Assembly (NCBI GenBank): GCA_015655035.1 | Contig: JAATFS010000436.1 | Span: 1-7,354, forward strand | Length of the DNA: 7,354 nt | Source of the DNA: Lysobacterales bacterium | Lineage (GTDB): Bacteria; Pseudomonadota; Gammaproteobacteria; Xanthomonadales; Xanthomonadaceae | Reading direction: 5' to 3' | Shown here: positions 1-5,120 of the stretch, in pieces | How the letters are laid out: every line of letters begins with the position of its first letter | Position numbering within the stretch: the stretch's first letter is position 1 | The notes under the pieces: generated by a model | What the model was told of the DNA's origin: nothing | Databases searched by the model: none | What the model saw: only the letters and a program-made list of their open reading frames with translations | Program-made: the position numbers and the translations under genes

Positions 1-363
1 CTGGTCAACCGCCTGCGCAGTCCGCCGCCGCCGCTTCCGTCCGATCTGCGGGCGCTTCAGAAGTTCGCCGCGCACGCGTCGCACTGGCTGCTGTATGGGC
101 TGATGTTCGCGATGCCGCTGATTGGCTGGTCGATGCTATCGGCCGGCGGCTACCCGATCGTGCTGTTGGGCGGGGTGCACCTGCCGGCGATCGTGCCGCA
201 TAGTGCCGGGTTGTACGCATTTCTGCGCCCGGCGCATACGCTGCTGGCCTACGTGCTGTTCGTCACGGTGCTGGGGCACCTGGGCGCGGCGCTGTTCCAT
301 GCCTGGGTGCGCCGCGATGGGGTGTTCTCCAGCATGGCACGCGGTGGCAAGGGCGGGCGTTAG
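1..363 (+). CDS. Cytochrome b561-type membrane protein, C-terminal part (5' end outside window)
   Basis: The frame is open from base 1 and ends at TAG 361-363, leaving 120 residues with no start in the window. About one third of a usual b561 (roughly 180 residues) is missing, including the first transmembrane helix. What remains is a proline-rich cytoplasmic loop (residues 7-13), a helix starting HASHWLLYGLMFAMPLIGW (25-43), a short periplasmic segment, and a last helix with His79 and His93 (PAHTLLAYVLFVTVLGHLG) followed by a basic tail. Histidines 14 residues apart on one helix fit two haem b ligands on opposite membrane sides. Family members are inner-membrane dihaem proteins that pass electrons between quinone and a periplasmic or small-molecule partner. 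ATG codons inside the frame, such as 103, fall within a helix and are not the true start. A related cytochrome b domain protein (DUF4405-like) is possible. No functional link to the downstream genes is evident. Confidence 0.85.
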   Translation: MVNRLRSPPPPLPSDLRALQKFAAHASHWLLYGLMFAMPLIGWSMLSAGGYPIVLLGGVHLPAIVPHSAGLYAFLRPAHTLLAYVLFVTVLGHLGAALFHAWVRRDGVFSSMARGGKGGR

Positions 364-551
364 CGCGCTTGTCGCGCGGCTGTATGGCCGAGGCTTGCGC
401 GGCGGCGACGGTCTATCGGCAATGTGTCGTCGCGGCTGAGCCGCTCGCAGCCTGCTGTGCCCAATTCCGCATGTGCGCCAGCGACGGCGGACAAGACGCG
501 GCGGGCCTGGATTGCGCAGGATGCAGGTTGCTCATCTTGAGGTCGGCGACG
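364..551. other. 188-bp spacer between the b561-type gene and the Tat-signal gene
   Basis: No gene is supported here. The frame of the downstream gene stays open back to an ATG at 369, but that extension reads as a cysteine- and alanine-rich stretch with no domain logic and would bury the Tat signal. Small GC dyads are visible: GCGCG/CGCGC at 363-367/373-377, GCGGCGAC/GTCGTCGC at 402-409/426-433 (one G-U pair), and GCGGC/GCCGC at 432-436/440-444. None has a following T-tract, so none is a clear intrinsic terminator. I see no good -35/-10 pair. The spacer probably holds the promoter of the Tat-M61 pair, but that is inferred from gene layout alone. Confidence 0.5.
539..542 (+). promoter_or_regulatory. 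Shine-Dalgarno GAGG for the Tat-signal gene
   Basis: GAGG lies 9 bases before ATG 552. It supports this start over the in-frame ATG at 369, because the twin-arginine motif then falls at residues 3-4, as expected for a Tat signal. Confidence 0.6.
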
Positions 552-2903
552 ATGGATCGCAGAACATTCCTGCGCCAAGGGATCACCGCTGCGGCGGTGG
601 CCGGTAGCTTGCCGGCGTTGGCCGGCAGCGCTGCCAGTTCCGGCGGCCGTGTGGCCGCCGCGCTACCGCGGTTGGGTGCGGTTCCGCCGGAAGGGTTTGC
701 GGGGCATACGCGTTTGTGCGCATTCCAGCATCTGCAACAGCAGTGGACCGTGTACGAGGACCTGCGCACCTCGCAGGGGGCGTTGCTGCTGGCCAGCGAG
801 AACGGCGTGCTGACCTTGGGCAAGCGTACGGAGCCGGTGTGGGGCAGCGACGCGCCGCCGTATTTCGGGATGAAGTTGTCCGAGGTGGCGATGGCCGAGG
901 CCGATGTGCTGGCCGATCGCTTGCTGCGCGATGGCGATCCGGACGAGGCGCAGGTGCGCGATGTCGCGCCGCCGCCGGCATCGCGACTGGACCCCAAGGA
1001 CCACAATGGGCGTCTGCCGTGGACCACGTTTGTCGGTACCGTGCAGGGCAACGACACGATGCCGATCTATCCGGACGGGCGTAGCCGCACCTACCGGGCG
1101 ATCCAGTATTTCCCCGAACTGGCGGATGCCGACAAGGTCGCGCATCGCGAGGAAGGCATGCTCGGTGGCTGGCTGCCGGCGGTGCACAAGGTGGTGCCGG
1201 CGGGCGAGGGGCGCTGGTACGACCTGCTGGTGTTCGCCGATGTCGATGCCAGCGACCGCTTCGTGGTGCAGACCTGGCATCGCGCGGTGCTGGTCGAGGG
1301 CGGGCGCGCGGTGCGCACGGTCTATGGCTACAGCTACCCGGAGTACCCGCCACGGCGCAATGCCGCCACTGCCGAGGACTTCTATCGCAGTGCGATCGAT
1401 TTTGCCGCGTCGTGGCAGGCGCGCCTGGCCGACATCGCCCAGGCGCAGCTGCCCGATGCCAGTTGGGCCGACATGGCGCGCTTTGCCTTTGCGCGCGAGT
1501 TGGTGGTGCGCCCGGGCGGGGTCTATCCCAAGTACGGGGCGATCGAGCGCGACTACTACGGCAACGAGTACGACGGTTTCCAGGACACGTTCACCAGTTC
1601 GCTGTACGCGAACCTGGAATGGGGCCGGTTCGAGCAGGCCAAGGCAGTGCTGGACAACTACTTGTCCGAGTACACCTACGACGACGGCATGATCAACATG
1701 CGCGGGCCGGAGACCGGCCAGTTCGGCCTGACCCTGTCGCTGTTGGCGCGCTACCTGCGCTATACCGGGGATAGCGCGCTGCTGCGCAAGCACCTGGGCA
1801 AGATCGAGGCGACTGCGCAGATACTGGTGGAGCTGCACGATGCCAGCCTGGCGCTGCCGCGTGGCGAGCATGGGCACGGCCTGATCCACGGCTGGAACGA
1901 ATCCGACGCCTGCCTGTACCCGGATCCGTCGCTGTGGTGGAAGCCGTATTACGCCAACAGTGCGCTGACGATCCGGGGCTGGGAGGACATCGCTGCGGTG
2001 TGGCCGGCGCTGGGCGGGCAGGGCAGCGTGGCGGGGCTGTGGCGCAAGCGCGCGCAACAGTTGCGTGGGCGGCTGCTGGAAAGCATCCATGCCAACATCC
2101 GGCGCGATCTGAGCCCGCCGTACCTCGGCCCGCTGCCCGGTACCACCGAGACCTTCCGCCAGGCGATGTCGCAGGAAGATCCCAGCAAGAGCGAGCAGTT
2201 GTGGTCGCATCGGGTCTATGCGGAGCTGTTGCAGGCCGACGTCCTGCCGACGGAACTGGCCAACCTGGTGATCGATTGCCTGCGTGGCCACGGCGGCACC
2301 ACGTTGGGCATCGTCTCCAATATCTGGAAGCCCACGCCGGAGGGGCGCGACATCCTCGGCTTCATTTCCTATGGCTACGCGCAGCAGCTGCTGCGGCTGG
2401 ACCGGATCGAGGAGTACCTGCTGTTCCTGTATGCGCACCGCTACCAGGCGCATACCCGCGGCAGCTGGACGGCAGGCGAGGTGGCCGGCATCACCGGCGG
2501 CATGCCGCTGTTCTGCATGCCGGCGCAGATGACGGTGCCGCTGCTGCTGCGCTGGATGCTGGTGTTCGACCAGGACGACGAGCTGTTCCTGGCGCGGGCG
2601 TTGCCACGCGACTGGCTGGCCAGCGGACAGCGGGTGGCGATCGAAGGCGCGCCAACTCCGTGGGGACGCGTTGCGCTGCGGCTGCAATGCGATAAGGCGG
2701 CGCAGCGGATCGACGCTGAGCTGGTAGTGCCGGCTCGCGCACCGGGACGCACCTGGCTGACAGTGCGCGCACCTGCCGGGAAGTCACTGGGCAAGGTGCT
2801 GGTGGATGGCCGCGAGGTGGCGGTGGTAGGCGAGCATCATGATCGTATCCGGATCGACGCCAAGCCTTCGGCGAAGGTCAGGGTACAGGCCAGCTACGGC
2901 TGA
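552..2903 (+). CDS. Tat-exported protein, probable six-hairpin (alpha/alpha barrel) glycosidase-like enzyme
   Basis: This gene encodes 783 residues. The start at 552 is chosen because MDRRTFLRQG gives a twin-arginine signal, followed by an Ala/Gly-rich hydrophobic stretch (about 11-29); GAGG lies 9 bases upstream. Export of a folded protein to the periplasm is therefore likely. Residues about 40-290 look beta-rich (an N-terminal sandwich). Residues about 300-690 are helical, with aromatic and acidic clusters typical of (alpha/alpha)6-barrel glycosidases: GNEYDGFQDTF (337-347), TYDDGMINMRGPETGQFG (375-392), IHGWNESDA (445-453) and RGSWTAGE (636-643). The last 90 residues resemble the closing beta domain of such enzymes. 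Candidate catalytic acids are Asp345, Asp377/378, Glu387, Glu450 and Glu643, but I cannot assign them, nor a GH family or substrate. The gene overlaps the M61 gene by one base, so both products probably act together. No frameshift or missing segment is seen. A non-catalytic carbohydrate-binding role remains possible. Confidence 0.8.
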   Translation: MDRRTFLRQGITAAAVAGSLPALAGSAASSGGRVAAALPRLGAVPPEGFAGHTRLCAFQHLQQQWTVYEDLRTSQGALLLASENGVLTLGKRTEPVWGSDAPPYFGMKLSEVAMAEADVLADRLLRDGDPDEAQVRDVAPPPASRLDPKDHNGRLPWTTFVGTVQGNDTMPIYPDGRSRTYRAIQYFPELADADKVAHREEGMLGGWLPAVHKVVPAGEGRWYDLLVFADVDASDRFVVQTWHRAVLVEGGRAVRTVYGYSYPEYPPRRNAATAEDFYRSAIDFAASWQARLADIAQAQLPDASWADMARFAFARELVVRPGGVYPKYGAIERDYYGNEYDGFQDTFTSSLYANLEWGRFEQAKAVLDNYLSEYTYDDGMINMRGPETGQFGLTLSLLARYLRYTGDSALLRKHLGKIEATAQILVELHDASLALPRGEHGHGLIHGWNESDACLYPDPSLWWKPYYANSALTIRGWEDIAAVWPALGGQGSVAGLWRKRAQQLRGRLLESIHANIRRDLSPPYLGPLPGTTETFRQAMSQEDPSKSEQLWSHRVYAELLQADVLPTELANLVIDCLRGHGGTTLGIVSNIWKPTPEGRDILGFISYGYAQQLLRLDRIEEYLLFLYAHRYQAHTRGSWTAGEVAGITGGMPLFCMPAQMTVPLLLRWMLVFDQDDELFLARALPRDWLASGQRVAIEGAPTPWGRVALRLQCDKAAQRIDAELVVPARAPGRTWLTVRAPAGKSLGKVLVDGREVAVVGEHHDRIRIDAKPSAKVRVQASYG

Positions 2904-4693
2904 TGGCGACCTCCAGGGCGGTGGCGCGGGCGGTGCTGTGCTGGTTGCTGCTGCTGGTCGGGACTTCGGCGCAGGCGGCGGCGTCCGCGCCGTTGCACTA
3001 CCGCCTGGATCTGCGTGCGACGCGGCAATCGTATTTCGAGGTCGCCCTGCAACTACGCGAGGCACCGCAGGATCTGGTGCTGGTGCTGCCGACCTGGACG
3101 CCGGGCTATTACCAGCGGATGGACTATGCCGAGCAGGTGGAGCGATTCGAGGTGCTCGACCCGCATGGGCAGCCTCTGCACTGGCGTCGCGAAGACAACC
3201 ACTGGCGCATCGTCAACCCGGCCGGTGCCCAGCTGACGGTGCGTTACCGCGTGCGTGCCGGCCGCGATTTCGTCGCCAGCAATTGGCTGGATGGGCACAA
3301 GGGCCATGTCTCGCCGGCCGGGATGTTCATGCATCCACAAGGCCGGATCGCCCAGCCGGTCGAACTGCGGCTTGAACTGCCCGATGGCTGGGAGGCGGCG
3401 ACCGCGTTGCCGCGCGATGGCAATGGCGGTTATCGCGCCGAGGACTTCGACCAGCTCTACGACAGCCCGATTCTTGCCGGCAAGCTCACCCGGCTTGCGC
3501 CCTTCGAGGTGAGGGGCGTACCGCATGAGGTCGTCGGCGTGGATATGGAGGCCATCGACGGCGCTCTGCTGGTCGCGGACCTGCGCAAGCTGGTGCAGCA
3601 GGCGGTCGATCTGATCGGCGAGGTGCCTTACCGGCGCTATACCTTCCTCGGCATCGGCCCGTCCCGGGGCGGCATCGAACACCTGGAGTCCACGGCGGTG
3701 GGACTGGGGGGGCAGGGCAACCGCACGGCGGAAGGGCGGCTGCGGCTGGACAGCTTCCTGATCCATGAGTATTTCCACCATTTCAATGCCAAGCGCATCC
3801 GCCCGATCGAGCTGGGGCCGTTCGACTACGATCATGGCAGCCGCAGCACCGGGCTATGGGTGGCCGAGGGGCTGACGGTGTACTACGAGGATGTGCTGTT
3901 GCAGCGGGCGAAACTGATCGACCAGCCCCAGCGGCTGGGCAACCTGTCCGAGCATATGCGCAGCTACGGCAACCAACGTGGACGCCTGCACCAATCGCTG
4001 GCGCAATCCGGCGCCGCGACCTGGGAAGATGGCCCGTTCGGCGGCGATCCCAATACCACGATCACTTACTACGAGAAGGGGCCGGTGGTCGGTGCGATGC
4101 TCGACCTGGCGATCCGCCACGCCACCGCCAACCGGCGCTCGCTGGACGACGTGATGCGCACGCTCTATCGCGAGTACTACCAGCGGCAGCGGCGTGGCTG
4201 GACGGCACAGGAGTTCCGCGCGGTATGCGAGCGCATCGCCGGCACCGGGCTGGGTGACCTGTTCGCCTATGTGGATACCACTGCCGAGCCCGATTACGCA
4301 CGCTACTTCGGCTATGCCGGATTGTCGGTGGACCTCGCGTCGACGCCGGAGGCGGGCGGCTGGTTGGGGATCTCGTTCCACCCGGCAGCGCAGGACGGCG
4401 ACCAGATGCTGGTGGAAGCCGGTTCGCCCGCCTGGAATGCCGGCGTGCGTGGCAACGACCGGCTGCTGCGCATCGATGGCGCCGTGACTACGGTTGGCGA
4501 TGCGTTGCTGCGGATAAAACCGGTGCTGGCCGACGTTTCGCCGGGGACGCCGCTCACGTTGGTGCTGGCCGATGGCCACGGCGGCGAGCGTCGTGTGATG
4601 GTGGCGCTGGGTACGCGGCTGCAACGCCGCTTCACGTTGACGCCGGTCGCCGCACCGACGCCGCTCCAGCGGGCGATCTTGCGTACGTGGTGA
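2903..4693 (+). CDS. Secreted M61-family metallopeptidase (glycyl aminopeptidase type) with PDZ domain
   Basis: This gene encodes 596 residues, the usual length for bacterial M61 proteins. A Sec signal peptide is clear: basic n-region, hydrophobic core LCWLLLLVG (12-20), probable cleavage after SAQA (about 25). The N-terminal beta domain (about 30-210) carries the family phrase WTPGYY (65-70). The catalytic domain has GGIEH (256-260), the zinc motif HEYFH (His288, Glu289, His292) followed by KRIRP and ELGPFDY, WVAEGLTVYYED with the likely third zinc ligand Glu322, and YYEKG (389-393). A PDZ domain spans about 485-570 (GWLGISF, then GSPAWNAGVRGNDRLLRIDG). All key residues are present. It should act in the periplasm, releasing N-terminal residues, classically Gly or Ala, from peptides; the actual substrate is unknown. 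Its ATG overlaps the upstream TGA as TGATG, and no Shine-Dalgarno lies at 5-10 bases, so translation probably depends on the upstream gene. A regulated endopeptidase role through the PDZ domain is an alternative. Confidence 0.93.
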   Translation: MATSRAVARAVLCWLLLLVGTSAQAAASAPLHYRLDLRATRQSYFEVALQLREAPQDLVLVLPTWTPGYYQRMDYAEQVERFEVLDPHGQPLHWRREDNHWRIVNPAGAQLTVRYRVRAGRDFVASNWLDGHKGHVSPAGMFMHPQGRIAQPVELRLELPDGWEAATALPRDGNGGYRAEDFDQLYDSPILAGKLTRLAPFEVRGVPHEVVGVDMEAIDGALLVADLRKLVQQAVDLIGEVPYRRYTFLGIGPSRGGIEHLESTAVGLGGQGNRTAEGRLRLDSFLIHEYFHHFNAKRIRPIELGPFDYDHGSRSTGLWVAEGLTVYYEDVLLQRAKLIDQPQRLGNLSEHMRSYGNQRGRLHQSLAQSGAATWEDGPFGGDPNTTITYYEKGPVVGAMLDLAIRHATANRRSLDDVMRTLYREYYQRQRRGWTAQEFRAVCERIAGTGLGDLFAYVDTTAEPDYARYFGYAGLSVDLASTPEAGGWLGISFHPAAQDGDQMLVEAGSPAWNAGVRGNDRLLRIDGAVTTVGDALLRIKPVLADVSPGTPLTLVLADGHGGERRVMVALGTRLQRRFTLTPVAAPTPLQRAILRTW

Positions 4694-4727
4694 GTGGCGG
4701 CGGGTCCGGGTAGTTCGTGAACGTTTG

Positions 4728-4761
4728 GCCGTACGCGGGACCACACAATGACGCGTACGGC
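4728..4761 (+). terminator. Candidate hairpin terminator after the M61 gene
   Basis: GCCGTACGCG (4728-4737) and CGCGTACGGC (4752-4761) form a perfect 10-bp inverted repeat around a 14-base loop, beginning 34 bases after the stop codon. No T-tract follows, so this is not a classic intrinsic terminator. It could assist Rho-dependent ending or protect the 3' end of the transcript. A protein-binding site is also possible, because each arm contains the palindrome CGTACG. Confidence 0.4.
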
Positions 4762-4791
4762 ACGGACGATCCCGGGCCTCGACCGCCACCT

Positions 4792-4803
4792 GCAAGCGCT
4801 TGC
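4792..4803. promoter_or_regulatory. Candidate LacI-family operator (GCAAGCGCTTGC)
   Basis: This is a perfect 12-bp palindrome with the central AAGCGCTT typical of LacI/GalR-family operators, which have a central CG dyad. It lies 317 bp before the receptor start and 98 bp after the M61 stop, inside the only long intergenic region of the window. Sugar-responsive LacI-type repressors commonly control TonB-dependent receptors in Xanthomonas carbohydrate loci. No regulator gene is present in the window to pair with it, so the assignment rests on the motif and its position. Confidence 0.5.
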
Positions 4804-4863
4804 CGCCACCACAGCGTGCGGATTTCCGCATCGCTTTGCAGGAATTGCGACAAGACGGCGAAC

Positions 4864-4879
4864 CTTTCGTTAAGGAAAG
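4864..4879. promoter_or_regulatory. 16-bp near-palindrome centred on TTAA, possible operator
   Basis: CTTTCGTTAAGGAAAG matches its own reverse complement at 14 of 16 positions and lies 61 bases after the LacI-type palindrome. It stands out as AT-richer than its surroundings, and a weak TTGCGA (4845-4850) with 17-base spacing to CGTTAA (4868-4873) would place it over a -10 element. Both the promoter and the site are tentative. Confidence 0.25.
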
Positions 4880-5030
4880 ATGGCATTGGAGTAAGGATTT
4901 TGTGAGCTCCGCGGTGATGAGGGGCATGCGCCCGCCGCATGTCGCCATTGCCGAGCCGAATGGCCAAGGTAGAGGTCTCTGCGTGCAGTAGCTGCGTATC
5001 CGCAGAAACCCATGGCCTGTTTGATCCAGT

Positions 5031-5060
5031 CGTTGACCGGCGCGTTATCGCGCCGGAACG
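5031..5060 (+). promoter_or_regulatory. Strong GC hairpin in the receptor leader, possible attenuator
   Basis: CCGGCGCG (5037-5044), loop TTAT, and CGCGCCGG (5049-5056) form a perfect 8-bp stem. The flanks CGTT (5031-5034) and AACG (5057-5060) add four more pairs beyond a 2-base bulge (GA). A T-rich but interrupted stretch follows (5062-5080). The hairpin ends 60 bases before the ATG. It could be an attenuator, a weak terminator, or an mRNA stability element. Confidence 0.4.
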
Positions 5061-5108
5061 GGTTTGTGTTGCCTTTCGTTCCGTTGCATTCCCCAATCGC
5101 TCGCTGAA

Positions 5109-5113
5109 AAGGA
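5109..5113 (+). promoter_or_regulatory. Shine-Dalgarno AAGGA for the receptor gene
   Basis: AAGGA lies 7 bases before ATG 5121. This start gives a proper signal peptide, so it is preferred. The upstream segments ATTCC (5088-5092) and CCTTT (5072-5076) are complementary to the site and could mask it in the mRNA. Confidence 0.7.
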
Positions 5114-5120
5114 ATACCCG

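Larger units (their letters stand above)
4694..5120. other. 427-bp intergenic region, regulatory and leader DNA before the receptor gene
   Basis: No credible protein gene is found in either direction; the short frames here lack start signals and domain sense. The region contains, in order, a 10-bp inverted repeat (4728-4761), a LacI-type palindrome (4792-4803), a TTAA-centred near-palindrome (4864-4879), a small hairpin CTGCG/CGCAG (4992-5005), a strong GC hairpin (5031-5060) and the receptor ribosome binding site. The layout suggests an end of transcription for the Tat-M61 pair followed by a separate regulated promoter and a long structured leader for the receptor. No known riboswitch consensus was recognised. 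Confidence 0.6.

Noticed and set aside
432..444. GCGGC-TGA-GCCGC hairpin as terminator of the b561-type gene
   Set aside because: The stem is only 5 bp with a 3-base loop, there is no T-tract, and it competes with an overlapping alternative pairing; such dyads are expected by chance at this GC content.
369..551. Upstream start giving 61 extra residues to the Tat-signal protein
   Set aside because: The extension is cysteine-rich and featureless and would place the twin-arginine motif internally; ATG 552 has GAGG at good spacing.
663..2687. Minus-strand open frame of 674 codons opposite the Tat-signal gene
   Set aside because: The Gln/Arg/His-rich low-complexity product mirrors the + strand codons; no ribosome site or domain supports it.
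3854..4948. Minus-strand open frame of 364 codons over the M61 3' end and intergenic region
   Set aside because: Arg/His-rich composition, overlap with a well-supported M61 gene, and no recognisable motif.
4717..4991. Small open frames on the + strand in the intergenic region (62 and 63 codons)
   Set aside because: No ribosome binding site, no recognisable domain, and they overlap the palindromic sites, so regulatory DNA is the better reading.
5021..5050. TTGATC-N18-TTATCG as a sigma70 promoter for the receptor
   Set aside because: It is a weak match in both hexamers, and the -10 would lie within the loop and arm of the strong hairpin; not convincing without a mapped start.
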